This document shows positions 1 through 10,780 of a stretch of 64,000 bases of DNA, piece by piece. Under the pieces are notes generated by a model. It was not told the DNA's origin, did not search any database, and was given only the letters and a program-made list of their open reading frames with translations. The translations under genes and the position numbers were made by a program. The DNA lies in the NCBI RefSeq assembly GCF_910592395.1, contig NC_088312.1, forward strand, positions 15,293,292-15,357,291, given 5' to 3'. Every line of letters begins with the position of its first letter. The stretch's first letter is position 1. The DNA comes from Lineus longissimus (lineage: Eukaryota > Nemertea > Pilidiophora > Heteronemertea > Lineidae).

Positions 1-865
1 AGGGCACTTTCGTGTCAAATGTCATAATTGTTGTCTGCCATCTTGCTTTGACCACGTTCTTCTGGTAATAATGCCTGCCGTTCACGATCAAATTTAATTT
101 GACCAAAAAAATATGACCAAAAAGTTTGATCGTGAACGACGGGAAATTGGATGAAATATGTTCCTAGGATAAAAATTGTTGTGGATAGAACCGGTCCTAT
201 TTATTTAGTACGATTCGGAAATATTGGATCGTGAGCGGCGGGATTGGATTTTTTCTGTACGATTAACCGTTTGAGTCAAAGTAGCCATTTCAATATTATC
301 GGGCCATCAATCAATGAACACATCAATTAGATGGGGTTTTTTTCAGATGTGACGCGCATTGGCGTTTTTAGTAACAATTAAAGCATGGTCTTTCACTATC
401 CGAGCTGTCCAAATAGGTAGGCCTATTCATATACTGTACCGATCCTTTGTGAGCCGGGACAGCGACAAAGACAGTTATAATGAGTATTATGCGCCAAGAA
501 ATAATTCAGGTACACTTTATACAAGCAACTTGCACCATACCGGCACACTCGGTCGAAACGCAGGCTTGTACCAAGATGGTTTGGACACAAAATGCTGTAG
601 ATGTGTTGATCGAAGAGTATAGGGCTCGCAACAATTGCAGTTATGGCTGCACATGCAGCAGCTGCCGCAATCAGTCTTGACTGCACGGGAGCCATATTGG
701 AAAAGATTTGATGAAATAAATCCATCGTGCACGACGGACGGCTGAACTAGAAATTTGACACAAAAGTTTGACCAACAGATTTGACCAAAAAATTTGATCG
801 TGAACGGCGGGCATAAGATGCACGCAATGCGATGGATTTTGTAGGTAGGCCTAGCAGGCACCCTG
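1..865. other. Non-coding stretch with dispersed inverted motif
   Basis: No gene is supported here; the short ORFs are not convincing. The stretch carries several copies of a motif reading roughly tttgatcgtgaacggcggg, often preceded by ttgaccaaaaa: inverted near 73-90 and direct near 121-146 and 782-809, with a diverged form near 227-241. The first two face each other as a small palindrome. They may be ends or subterminal repeats of the DNA transposon whose transposase starts at 866, or a separate small repeat. Confidence 0.5.
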
Positions 866-930
866 ATGATCTTAACGTATGGAATGGAGCATGAAGATGA
901 TGTTGACAGCCCTGACCCTGATACCACTAC

Positions 931-961
<31 letters not shown>

Positions 962-1205
962 GATGATGATGTAGATGATGCTAACCAGGCTGTACCTGGT
1001 GCACGTAGGCACCAGAAAAGCTACAGTCTCAATCAGAAAATTGACCTTATCGAGACATACCAATTGGAGCATGCTATAGGATTACGTCATGCTGAAACTG
1101 CGACATCCTTTGCTAGACACCACCGCATATCACCGCAGACATTTAGACGTTGGATAAGCACACAGGATGACTTGTTTGCCCTCAGAGATAGATCAACTCA
1201 AGACC
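866..1205 (+). pseudogene. Pogo-like transposase copy 1, exon 1 (N-terminal part)
   Basis: First exon of a DDE-type transposase related to pogo/Tigger/CENP-B-like proteins. The ATG at 866 opens an N-terminus with a long Asp run (GAT repeats near 928-973). This is followed by a helix-turn-helix-like region (SYSLNQKIDLIETYQL ... FARHHRISPQTFRRW), the usual DNA-binding module at the front of these enzymes. A second copy on the minus strand (38884-39266) has the same order: acidic tract, RRHQKAYS, FARHNRIHPRTL. The reading frame runs on to 1279, but from about 1220 it enters retrotransposon sequence, so the exon is interrupted. The rest of the gene is at 2907-4361. It is not functional as it stands. 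Confidence 0.65.
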
Positions 1206-1224
1206 ATAGAAGACGGAGGAGACA

Positions 1225-2661
1225 ACGGCAACACGGCACTGATGCACAAGGTAGTGTTTCTACAAGCATTATCGTCTGATATGCAATTTGGTTACAAAGC
1301 AGGTGTTTCTACTACAAACTGCACAAATGCGGTTAATGAGATTATACAGTATTATCTAAATGGCGGTGGACAAGTTTATGCTATGTTGCTTGACTCGTCC
1401 CAAGCTTTTGACAGGGTAGAATACACCAGGCTCTTTCGACTGCTAATCAAGAAAAATATCTGTCCTGTGTTGGCGAGGGTAATAGCTGTAATATATACAA
1501 GATAGAGAATGCGAGTTCGATGGGGAGACTACGACTCGAACTATTTTGCTGTTTCTAATGGAGTAAAACAGGGTGGAATATTGTCGCCTGCTCTCTTTTC
1601 TGTTTATATAGATGTACTGCTTGAGCAACTAAGAGATTCAAAACACGGTTGTTATGTTGGTCATGTATTTGCGGGGGCTTTTGGTTATGCTGATGATCCT
1701 GTGCCCAACAAAGACGTCACTGAAAACTCAACTAGGTGTTGCTTCGACTTACAGTGAGGAGTACCCTATTTTATTCAATGCTTCCAAATGTCATTTGTTG
1801 TACTTTCAATCGGGTGGCCGGGATTGGCGCGCTAATCCTCCATCCATTGTACTCCAAGGCTCACTCATTGTGGCCGAGGATTCTGCGCTTCACCTGGGTC
1901 ACCTGATTGGAGTTACAGCCAGAGCTTATAGCATTGTGCGTGTGGTTGGAGATTTTAATCGGAGAGTTAATGTTCTTATGTCCAGATTTCACTATTGTAA
2001 TATTGATACAAGGCTTCGGTTATTCCAAAGTTACTTTATGTCACTCTACGGAACTTCACTGTGGGATTTAAGCAACGGGCAAGCAAATGGGCTTTATACC
2101 GCTTGGAGAAAGGCTGCAAGGAGACTGCTGGGTTTGCATCCTTGGACTCATGGCAATCTCTTACCTCTCATTATGGACTCCTCACCTATAGACATCACTC
2201 TAAAAAAACGCTTTGTCAGTTACTACAGTAGGGTCATGAACTATTCAAACATTCTTATCAAACTCTCAGGAAACCTCGCGCTCAGAGGCAGCGGTTCTTC
2301 AGTTTCAAATAATATTACCTTTTTATCTCAAGCTCTCAATATACCCAGGGACACACTTCATCTCAATCCTTGTGCCATTCATAATACATGTATATACATG
2401 CCTGAGGAAAACCTTTGTGAGTTCGCCGAGTACAGGGATGCTAACCCAGCAGAAAGAGAACAAGTCAATAATATACTTCACTTCTTGTGTTTATTATAAT
2501 ATCATTATTTCTCACCTTATTTCTCCTGTGTGCGGTATAGGTTTTTATGTTGTGTGTTTTGTTATTTTTTGTTTGCACCATTCTTTGCTTATGTTCACAC
2601 CAATTATAATTGTCCTGTGTATTTATCTGTGACATGTCACGAATAAAGTATCTATCTATAT
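1225..2661 (+). mobile_element. 5'-truncated non-LTR retrotransposon, copy 1
   Basis: Reverse transcriptase remnant inserted inside pogo-like copy 1. Visible RT landmarks are QFGYKAGVSTTNC (about 1280), MLLDSSQAFDRVEYTRLF (about 1383), SNGVKQGGILSPALF (about 1555) and GYADD (about 1683). A degenerate C-terminal thumb/connection region follows in another frame to 2499. A stop at 1503 and a frameshift near 1690-1740 break the ORF. The 3' end is an AATAAAG signal followed by a short TATC repeat (2642-2661), typical of several LINE clades. The endonuclease part is missing. The same family occurs at 51.75-54.17 kb. The clade (CR1/L2-like or other) is not resolved. Confidence 0.8.
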
Positions 2662-2906
2662 TCCTCGCTTAATGAATTTCCTTCTTTGTTGGCCTGTACC
2701 GACCGGAATAATTCCGCTTCTGTGTCATGGACGGAAGAATAAGTCGCATTATACATCAAAGCGACTGACCCTGACCATGCCGTTAACAATATCAGTGTTA
2801 TTGTTCCTGGGACCTTTATTCCTCGGACTAACATTTCGTTCATACCTGTGGTTATCGCCAATCAATATTTCCAAAGATGTTAAACGTGTTAGCTTTTTTA
2901 TTTCAG
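2662..2906 (+). other. Probable intron of pogo-like copy 1
   Basis: Unique-looking sequence between the LINE 3' end and the next transposase exon. It ends in a polypyrimidine tract and cag at 2904-2906, directly before coding sequence that matches exon 2 of the minus-strand copy. Confidence 0.5.
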
Positions 2907-4361
2907 CATAGTGGCCCGAAAAGGAAAACAATTTGAACACCTGGTTCCTTGAGCGCCGAAGACTTGGTTTCCCTGTTTCCGGGGAGGATATTAAAGGGCA
3001 AGCTGGAAGAGAATTTCGGCAATGGTGGGCAGAGCTTCCGAACGAAACGAAGGCCGAAAGACAAGAACAGAGACCCCTGCGATACCTTTTCCATGCATCT
3101 GCACATTGGCTTGGCAACTTTATGGAAAGGTGAGCTTTATTCCGCTGTTGCATGGATCGGCCTTAACGTACGGAATGGATTGTATTCGGTGAATTTTAAC
3201 AATATGCAAATTCCATTTCAGGAAACAAATCAGCTATCGAAGGAAGACCAACGATTCAAGGGGGTTACCTGACAACGCCCAGGCTTTAGTTGCCGACTAC
3301 CGGGGAGATTTTGCCGACTTTATCAGAGACGCTGATTTTGATGTCATCATGAACATGAATGAGACGTTCGTGTTGTTTGATATGGTGCCAAGATCAACAA
3401 TGGAAGCGACTGGATCCCAGAATGTTGACATTAGATCATCCCAAGGCAACCCGAAACTTGGATGCACGGTGACTCTAGTAGTTACGACAGACTGACGAAA
3501 AGGACGAGCCGAGCTCAACTTCAGAGGCTTGGCACCAGATGGTGACGTCATTCGGCAGCTTCAGGCGGATACTCCAGACAAAGTGCGAGTGAGTATTGGC
3601 AAAGAATACAAGTCCGTGGTTGTAGTACAGGACATGTACCTGACGTCATCAGTGTTGTCATTGACGGTCAGACATTCTAGTTAATGGTAGTATTTTTTAG
3701 GAAAATCAGAACTTCTTTGACTAAAATTGTTGTAGGTTTGTCATGGATGCAACCAAAACATTGTGCGTGTCTGACTGTTCAGAAAAGTAATGTAAATGTT
3801 CATACATGTACTTGTTGTTTGCTTTTCCAGGTAACTGGTAGTCCACAGGGTTGGGCACGACACCAATCGCTAATCGAGTGGTTGCAGGCCCTGATTGTGC
3901 CATTTGTAGCAGGGGCCACGTTCCTGTTACTTTTAGACAGGCATACGGCGCATCGAAATCAGCAATTTCGTGATGCAATCACCGCAGAGAATGGGACAGA
4001 CACTTTTATCCCAGGACGATGTACTTCGCTGCTGCAGCCCTTGGACTTAACCGTAAACAGGAGCTTCAAGTGTCACCCGAGGACCATTTGGAAAGTGTGG
4101 AAAATCGGCCACACCGATGATCAAGGACATTGTGAGCGGATCACCAGGCGGGATGTGGTCAGGATGATCAGCCTCGGCTGGGAAAGGGTCACACAACAGA
4201 CGATTATGAAGGGTTGGAGAGCCAGTGGCCTAGTTCCTGAGGACGATGACGAAGTCGGGGAGGGAGTAGAGATGGTAAATGATGAGCTTGAGCAGTTTGT
4301 TGAGGGGATTGAGTTTTCGGAAGGAGAAGAGGATGATGATGTTATTGATGATGACGTGTAA
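2907..4361 (+). pseudogene. Pogo-like transposase copy 1, exons 2-4 (DDE domain)
   Basis: Exon 2 (2907-3129, donor AAAG|GTGAGC) has WFLERRRLGFPVSG and FRQWWAEL. Exon 3 (from 3222, acceptor TTTCAG) holds the first catalytic block, NMNETFVLFDMVP. Exon 4 (3831-4361, acceptor TTTTCCAG) holds LLLLDRHTAHRN (second Asp) and PGRCTSLLQPLDLTV (third Asp), then an acidic tail and TAA. This is the order of DDE_1-superfamily transposases. Exons 2-4 line up with acceptors and donors of the minus-strand copy at 36-39 kb, so the introns look like a family trait. Exon 3 has a nonsense TGA at about 3493-3495, where copy 2 has Gly. The first acidic motif reads NMNE rather than NMDE. A polyadenylation signal (aataaa) lies about 13 bases after the stop. 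It is decayed. Confidence 0.75.
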
Positions 4362-5002
4362 ATCCCGTTTGGATAATAAAATTGATTGGTAAATTAAAAA
4401 GTAAATCTGTTCTTTAATTTATTCGTTGACAGCAAGACTTCTTTATTGGGACATTCTGCAGACTCATGAAGCTGGCTTTATCATAGACACTAGATTAGAA
4501 ATTTCTGGTCAACCATCACTATAGGCATACAATGAGGACGCTAGTTGTATTGTATTCATTCATTCAGTACAGGACTACCCCATGTCAATGTTCATGTCTT
4601 TTATCCACTTACGTGGAAGGCATTGGCATTGCCCACGAAAAGGGAGTCAATTATCAGCTGTGGCTGTTCTTTCTAATGTTCGCCTGCCACCAGTAAAATC
4701 GGCCTATTCATTTGGACTTAGTCATTTTACGATTCAGCCGCGCTCGGTTAAGTGGGAGAAGACAGTAACTAACTGGTAAACTTTCACACCCAGTGCTAGG
4801 AGCAAGATCATAAGCATTGCGTTGTTATGAGAGTATTATAAGTGATTAAAGAAGTGGGTGTTTTAGTCCATAGAACGAATGAGGTTCGGAATCTAAATTA
4901 CCAATTCCGAAAACAATGTATTCATGTTGACGTCGCAAGAGTCTGGTAAAATGTATCGATATGGACCATCAATACCATGTTCCTACGTGCGTGACTCGGA
5001 GT
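4362..5002. other. Non-coding stretch between transposase copy 1 and the BEL element
   Basis: Contains the aataaaattg polyadenylation-like signal just after the transposase stop. No ORF has recognisable content, and I found no match to a second BEL LTR here. Confidence 0.4.
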
Positions 5003-6550
5003 TCAGTGTTTTACATCTAAGATGAGCACTTCAGCTTGGAGCAATTTCTGGCGTGCCTCGGTTGCGGCGCGGCGAGGCAACAGAGTTCTCGTATTGTCCG
5101 ATTGCTCAGATTCAGGTTTTGCATTGTCATTCTCTTGTTTTTTCGGAGGAGTGTTGCACATAATTTCGAGTGGGTAGAGTTTTGCGATTGGCCTCGAAGT
5201 TCGACCATTTTTAGTCTTGATTATTACAAATCTGACAAGATTGTCTTTCCCATAGTTCAGTTCTTCCACGATTGCTAAGTCCCAATACAGTCTGCGTTTT
5301 TCATCACTGTGGACAAGAACAACGTCTCCTACTTTGACAGTGTTTTCAAGTTTCCCGCCGCAATTCTCTAAGTGCCTTTCGCGAAGCGCAGGGAGGTACT
5401 CGGTTCGCCACCTTTCCCAGAAGTGTTGAAATAAAAAAGCGAGGTGCTTCACGCGCTTTCTCATGGCGTTTTCGTTTATCACAAAGTCCGGATCAATCAG
5501 TTCAGTTTCATCTACGCGTGAGTATGGCAAAGTGGTCATTAGGCGACCATGGACGAGGTGCGCTGGAGTCAACGGATCAAAGTCACCGACGTAGGTTAGC
5601 GGTCTGTCATTCAGAACAGCTTCAACTTGTGTGATTAGAGTCATTAGTTCGTCCAGGTTGACGCGTGCGCAGCCTAACACCTTTTTAATTGTTGTCTTCG
5701 CAAGTCCGATTGCGAGCTCAAAGAAGACTCCTCACCAGGAAGCTCTCTTGGGATTGAATGTCCAGGTAGTACGGTGGTTCGCCATGCATGTCTTGACTTC
5801 AAGCGAATCCATTATTTTTTTCAACTCTGATGCGGCAGATTCGAATGTGGTTGCGTTATCTGATATCATCTGAGAAGGTACGGAACGACGGGCAGTAAAT
5901 CTTCGAAACGCGTTCAGAAAAGATGCCGTTGTCATATCGGGTACGAGTTCGAGGTGGATCGCTCGAGTCACTGCGCAAGTAAACAAACACACATAGACTT
6001 TGATTTCATCGCTCTTCCCTTTCGGTAGGACATAGAGGTGTTTTCTCGGGAGTAGAAGCGGGAATTTCGTTTCTTCTCTGATCGGCGCGTTGTTTAATCT
6101 ACCGTTAAGTCGTAAGTAGCCACCAGCGTCAAGGAATAATTGAAGTTGTTGTACCAGTGGAGCCCGTTTGGCGGAGGGTTTGTTTAAGGCGTGGATTTCC
6201 TGCTTAAATTCTCTGGTTTGTACAGTCTTTATCCATAACAGTTCGGCCTCATTTATCGCATTGGCGTCGATGTCAATATCTGGCCGTTCTCCCTTGAATG
6301 TTTTCACAGCTTTCTGGAACATGGCAGTAACGCGCAGAAGTGTTTTGAGCGAGTGATAATCCTTCACATTGATTATACAATCAAGTCCGGTTCCCGGTTG
6401 ATTCTGTTCTGGTAATTCCTTAATCAACTGTAACAATACTGAGGCGTCAGAGAGTTCGCTAATTGGCCAGTCGCCGTGAATAAGCCAGACGGGCCCATTC
6501 CACCACAGCTTTGAGTGTTTTAGGGAATTAGTGGTAATCCCTCTAGTCAA
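5003..6550 (-). pseudogene. BEL integrase, internally deleted
   Basis: Frame 6550-5732 starts in the RNase H-integrase connection (KLWWNGPVWL) and jumps from RETKFPLLLPRKH to KVYVCLFTCAVTRAIHLEL around 6040. The His-Cys zinc-binding module and the beginning of the catalytic core, normally lying between these blocks, are absent, so a deletion is likely. MISDNATTF contains the second catalytic Asp. Frame 5680-5003 has VEAVLNDRPLTY, the post-core FEATURE of BEL integrases, and the DUF5641-like tail (VGDVVLVHSDEKRRLYWDLAIVEEL). It is inactive. Confidence 0.85.
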
Positions 6551-6573
6551 TAGATCAGCGGGGTTATCTTGAG

Positions 6574-8012
6574 TCAGACAATACTGGACTTTGCCTGGGA
6601 AAGTTCTGATTCCACAACACGGTTCTGGACAAAGAGCGGCAGCTTATTGTTCCCTTTGATCCAGTGTAGGGCAATCTGACTATCTGTCCGAAGAGTAGAG
6701 TTGTTGATCTGCACAGAGTTTGATAGCGCGTTGAGAATATGTTTTGTGAGCCTTGTTGCTATGAGGGCTCCCATGAGCTCCATGCGTGGTAGCGTGATAT
6801 CCTTCAGCGGTCTTAAGCGTGTTTTTGCCATGACAAGAGAGGTTTTCCGCCGCAAGTGATATACACAAAGGCGCCGTATGCATGGGGGCTGGCATCACTG
6901 AAAGTATGAATGTCGCATTTATCCGTGGGCTCTAATCCTGCGAGATATTGACGTTTGATTTTAATCGTTGACGTTTCTTCAAGATCGCGTTTGATATCCA
7001 TCCATGCAGTGGCAAGCTCGTCTGGAATCAGCTCATCCCACTCTAGTTTGCGCTCCCACAGTTTCTGAATGAGTTGTTTGGCTCTGACCTGTACTGGTGA
7101 CAGATATCCGAGGGGGTCGAATATCTTTGAAGATGCGCGGACGATTTCACGTTTTGTGGGCAAATTTGCTTTAAAATCACATTGTTTCTCCGGATAAGTC
7201 AGTTCATCTGATTCAGTTAGCCAGGTCATTCCCAACATATTAACATCATGTTTCGCGTCAAGAATGCCATCCTTCTCGGCGAGAGCTCTGATTTCTGGGT
7301 CATTGGAGGCCCATGCGCGCAGGGTAAAACCGCTGGAATACATCATACCATGTGCCTTCGTATAGTAATCCACAGCTGATGTAGTATCTGGTGTACCGGC
7401 GGCGACATTGTCCACATAGATGTTCCGTCTCATGTCTTCTGCTTGAGAGGATCCGTCCTGTTCCAAGTGGGTTTTCACAACAGCATTGAGAATGAATGGA
7501 GAGCAAACGGCGCCGAAGAGCACCACATTGAAGTGATAAGTTTGAAAGTCACTCTCAGGGTCGGCGGGGTCCGAAAGCCATAGGAACTTGGTGAATTCTC
7601 TATCTCTTTTATCGAGCTGTACATGTAAGAATGCCTTCTCAATGTCACTTGAGAGGCCGACATTGTTAACACGGAATCTAAGGAGAATGTCACTGAGATC
7701 GTTTAAAAGTGGTGGCCCTGGCTCCAAGCAATCATTCAAGCACGGATTTCCCCTTCCCTGGCTTCAACTACAGTCATATACTATCCGAATAGGGGTAGTC
7801 GCTGAGTCCTTCTTCACGGGGTGATGCGGGAGATAATGGCCGCGGCTGGGGTCAGCATCTGACACTTGGGAGACGAAGTTGCGATCTAATTGTTCTCGAA
7901 TTATCTTATGGTATACTGAGCGTAATTCCGGCATCAATTTCCTTACCATAGAGCGTGTTCTTGCTTTGGTCACTGCGAAATTGGTTGGTAGAGGGGGTGG
8001 TCGTCTGCCCAT
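6574..8012 (-). pseudogene. BEL reverse transcriptase and RNase H
   Basis: Three overlapping frames (8012-7764, 7739-6813, 6855-6574) make up the RT and RNase H. Landmarks are YLPHHPVKKDSATTPIRIVYDCS (fingers), LSSDIEKAFLHVQL (motif A, catalytic Asp), FGAVCSPFILNAVV (motif B) and RNIYVDNVAAG (motif C, YVDN rather than YVDD). TFSDASPHAYGAFVY opens RNase H, and LRTDSQIALHWIKG carries a further RNase H Asp. It would copy the element RNA in particles. At least two frameshifts inactivate it. Confidence 0.85.
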
Positions 8013-9508
8013 GGAAGACTGGCAATGTACTGTCCTGTATCCTCATTTCGCCTGATCTTGTTGTCTCGGTAGCTTTCGAATGCGTCTCGAAGGGTAGGAT
8101 GAACGCTACAATCATCTTTGATCCCGATGCTCTCCAGATCCCAGTAATTGGACATGACCTTTTCTTCCAGAGAGATGACAGTAACAATGTTCATCACAGC
8201 AGTGCGAGTTTCGGCTGATGGTCCCTCGTGGGTTGGCCCTGAAAGAACGTATCCAAAAACCGACGAGACCGCCGTCGGTCCTTTGCCTCTCACGACGTCG
8301 TCACCGATTACACTCCAGTAATAGTCGGCACCGATAAGAACATCAAGGGATATGACGGCATCATCGGTGGACTGAGCGAGCTTCAGGTCTTTAAGGTGGG
8401 GAAGGTTCAAAACCGAAGACGTTACGTGTGTATTAAGCGGCGTTGATATTTTCGGCACTACCAGCACTCTCATGTCCAAGCGATTTCCATCCTTTGTTTC
8501 TAACGTAAGGTTTGCACTTTCCATTGCGCGAACTCCCTTGGCGTCGTCTCCAAAGGACGCTATATTGATGCGTTCGGTTCCTAATTTTTCTAGTTGAAGA
8601 AAGTTAGCGGTTTTTTCCGTGACAAATGAGCGTTGTGCTCCCTCGTCTATAGGGATGTACACATCAATCTTGCGTGATACATTGACAGCAATTGTCTTGG
8701 CAGTTTTCAGTATTACCGGGCCTTCGCGGGTTGCATGTTTGCCAAATGCCAACTTTGCGTGTGTAGTTTCAGAGTCCGGTGCGGGGTTAACGGAATTCTT
8801 AGTGGGATTACATGGTGCGGTATGATGGCGCTCCTTGCATTTATAACAGCGAAATTTCGAGTTGCAATAGACAACTTTATACTTACCCAGACAGTTGTAG
8901 CACAGTCGATCCTTACGCACAATCTCCATACGTTTTTCAACATCGCTGACTTTCGTGCACTCACTCGACGGATGGTCACTGCGCTTGCAAAACGAACACT
9001 GCTTAATAGCGGGGGAATCACTTTCGCGCACATTTTCACTTTGCGATTTTGATTTCACAGCGAGGAAGAGGCGGCGGGACTGCTTGATGAGTAAACACCG
9101 GATAATCAACTCAAATTTGAGAATAATCCAGCTTCGGCGGCCTTTATTTCCTGAAGAATGGCTTCCCGTAAGAGGTCGTAATCTCCACTCCTTGTCTCCA
9201 TGATCCCTCGTAATGGTGATTCGAATCCGACTCGGCAGCTTTTCGAGTATGAGGGGGACGAGTAAAGCCTCATACGACTTTTGTGGTTTGCCTAGCGCTT
9301 CTAGGCCTCTGACGTTACTTTCTAGTTGATCGTAAAACGAGCGTAAAGACACGACATCATCCGTAGGCGGTCCCATTGACCACAGAGCACGCATATGTTC
9401 ATGAACAATCTTATGCTGTTGTCCGTAGCGTTCCTTGAGGAGGGTCATAGCGACGGCATAATTTTCATTTGTCAGGGCTAGACCCGCAGAACACTTCTTT
9501 GGCCTCAC
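7970..9508 (-). pseudogene. BEL gag C-terminus, zinc knuckles and protease
   Basis: The 512-aa frame opens with gag sequence (NYAVAMTLLKERYG, a hallmark of BEL gag). Around residues 165-240 come Cys/His clusters (CSFCKRSDHPSSEC, CYNCLGKYKVVYC, CYKCKERHHTAPC), which are nucleic-acid-binding knuckles. Near 280-420 follows a retropepsin-like domain: the active-site region reads IDEGAQRSFV, and LDVLIGADYYW is typical of the BEL protease. The tail (DLESIGI ... ADDHPLYQP) begins the RT polyprotein. The expected D-S/T-G triad is D-E-G, so protease activity is doubtful. The frame shifts into the RT ORF near 8010. Confidence 0.85.
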
Positions 9509-10033
9509 CGTCCAACTGGCCCCTCAGGTACTGGAATTTCTGTACATTCGGAAGCTGAGTATCATCATGGATGGCTGCTACGAACGTATCCGAGAACGAC
9601 TTCCACTCGAGAATGTTTCCGGAGAATCTGGGGAGGTCCAACTTCGGTATGTTGACTTTCCTCTTAGAGGGTGTGCGCTCCGGTTCCGCCCGAGAGTTAG
9701 AGTCAGATTTCTCATTTCGCTTGAGAAATCTTGCAAAGACGTGTTTTTGGTACAATACCTTGAGAGAATCTCGTCAGCATCCGTGAATTCTTTTGCAAAG
9801 TCCTTATCCTTTTCGATTGCATTGAGAATGACATTATCCAAATCACGGAGCATCGGCAGCTTTTCCTCTAGAAGGGCAATGATAGCACTCAGCGTATCGA
9901 GTGTGTCCTGTTGAATATCCGATTCGACCAAAATAGCGTCGCCGTCCTTGAGAAGTTTTTCCACTGACTGGCGATAACCAGCCCTTGACCGTTTAGGGTT
10001 TGGTACAGTTACAGTCACCGTGTCCTCGGGCAT
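9465..10033 (-). pseudogene. gag: BEL gag N-terminal region
   Basis: Starts at ATG 10033 (MPEDTVTVTVPNPKRSR) with a helical N-terminus of about 110 residues. A frameshift near 9600-9750 then moves to the frame with IPKLDLPRFSGNILEWKSF and YLRGQLDGEAKE, the signature of the DUF1759 gag domain of Pao/BEL elements. This structural protein packages the element RNA in cytoplasmic particles. The two frames overlap between 9755 and 9578. The gene is broken, and continues into the next ORF (9508) after another frame change. Confidence 0.8.
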
Positions 10034-10076
10034 GTTGAAGAAAGAAACAACCGGGCTTCAACAAAAAATGTCCTGT

Positions 10077-10376
10077 TTTCCGTTTAAACTCCAATAAATC
10101 CTAGTCACATGCACCAATATGGGCCAGGTAACCAAGGCTTTGGCCCAAGAAGCATCTAAGTCCAAATAACGAAGAAGATTGATTTCCTTGATATACTGTA
10201 TTGGCTATAAACAAACATCAAAAACAACACAGTTATGAAGACATACATACAGCTTGACGGTTCTAATACTTCTGCCCCTTCAATCAGTTGATTACCCATA
10301 AGCTAATTAGCTTCGTAACCACGTGACCTGTCAATCATTTCAAGTGGTGATCGACCAATCACTGGAGGTTCCCGAC
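10077..10376 (-). repeat. Candidate 5' LTR and leader of the BEL element
   Basis: On the coding (minus) strand this region begins at 10376 with TGTCGGGAACC, a start common among Pao/BEL LTRs. It lies directly upstream of the gag leader. The inner boundary and primer-binding site are not clear, and no second copy is present downstream of integrase. The call rests on position and the TG start only. Confidence 0.35.
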
Positions 10377-10383
10377 ACTTCTT

Positions 10384-10780
10384 TCGAAACTAGGTTTTCT
10401 TCTTAAAAAAACAAGTTTCATGGGAAAAAAACATGTTTTCTTCAACGAAACTAGTTTTTTTTGGAAGAAAAACCAGGTTTTTATGAAAAAAACTAGGTTG
10501 TTTTAATTATTAGTCAAATGGCTGGATGAAAACATGTTTTTTTCTTTTTTCGAAGCTTGGTTTTGAAGAGAAATCATGGAAGCTACACTTTATCTAAAAA
10601 GGATATGTTATTTTTAAAAAACCTAGTTTTATGGAAGAAAACCTAGTTTTCTTGTTGAAAACACACTTTTCGGGAAAAAAACATGGTTTTCTTCCATGAA
10701 ACCAGGTTTTTTAAGAAGAAAACCAGGTTATTGTTAAAAAAACTAGGTTTTATTAATTATTGGACGAACTGCTTGCCATA
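10384..10780. mobile_element. Half of a fold-back element (family with TATGGCAAGC ends)
   Basis: Low-complexity arm made of reiterated motifs like aaactaggttttcttc, ending at the right in ggacgaactgcttgccata. It matches the left half of the complete element at 36376-37277 in inverse orientation, including the unique core words gactaataattaaaac and gataaagtgtagctt. The left terminus is absent; the break is next to the putative BEL LTR end at 10376. This suggests that BEL inserted into the fold-back element and the other half was lost. Confidence 0.65.

Larger units (their letters stand above)
5003..10376 (-). mobile_element. Decayed Pao/BEL LTR retrotransposon
   Basis: The whole element reads on the minus strand: gag (10033-9465), gag zinc knuckle-protease-RT start (9508-7970), RT (8012-6813), RNase H (6855-6574) and integrase (6550-5003). 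The order and motifs (DUF1759-type gag, CCHC knuckles, a retropepsin of the BEL type, RT with YVDN, RNase H before integrase, a DUF5641-like C-terminus) are those of the Pao/BEL superfamily. It is broken by at least five frame changes and an internal deletion in integrase. On its coding strand the right edge begins TGTCGGGAACC, which looks like an LTR start. No matching 3' LTR is seen left of 5003, so the element is truncated. Confidence 0.9.

Noticed and set aside
4800-5002. 3' LTR of the BEL element
   Set aside because: No match to the 10077-10376 sequence and no TGTCGGGAACC end on the coding strand.
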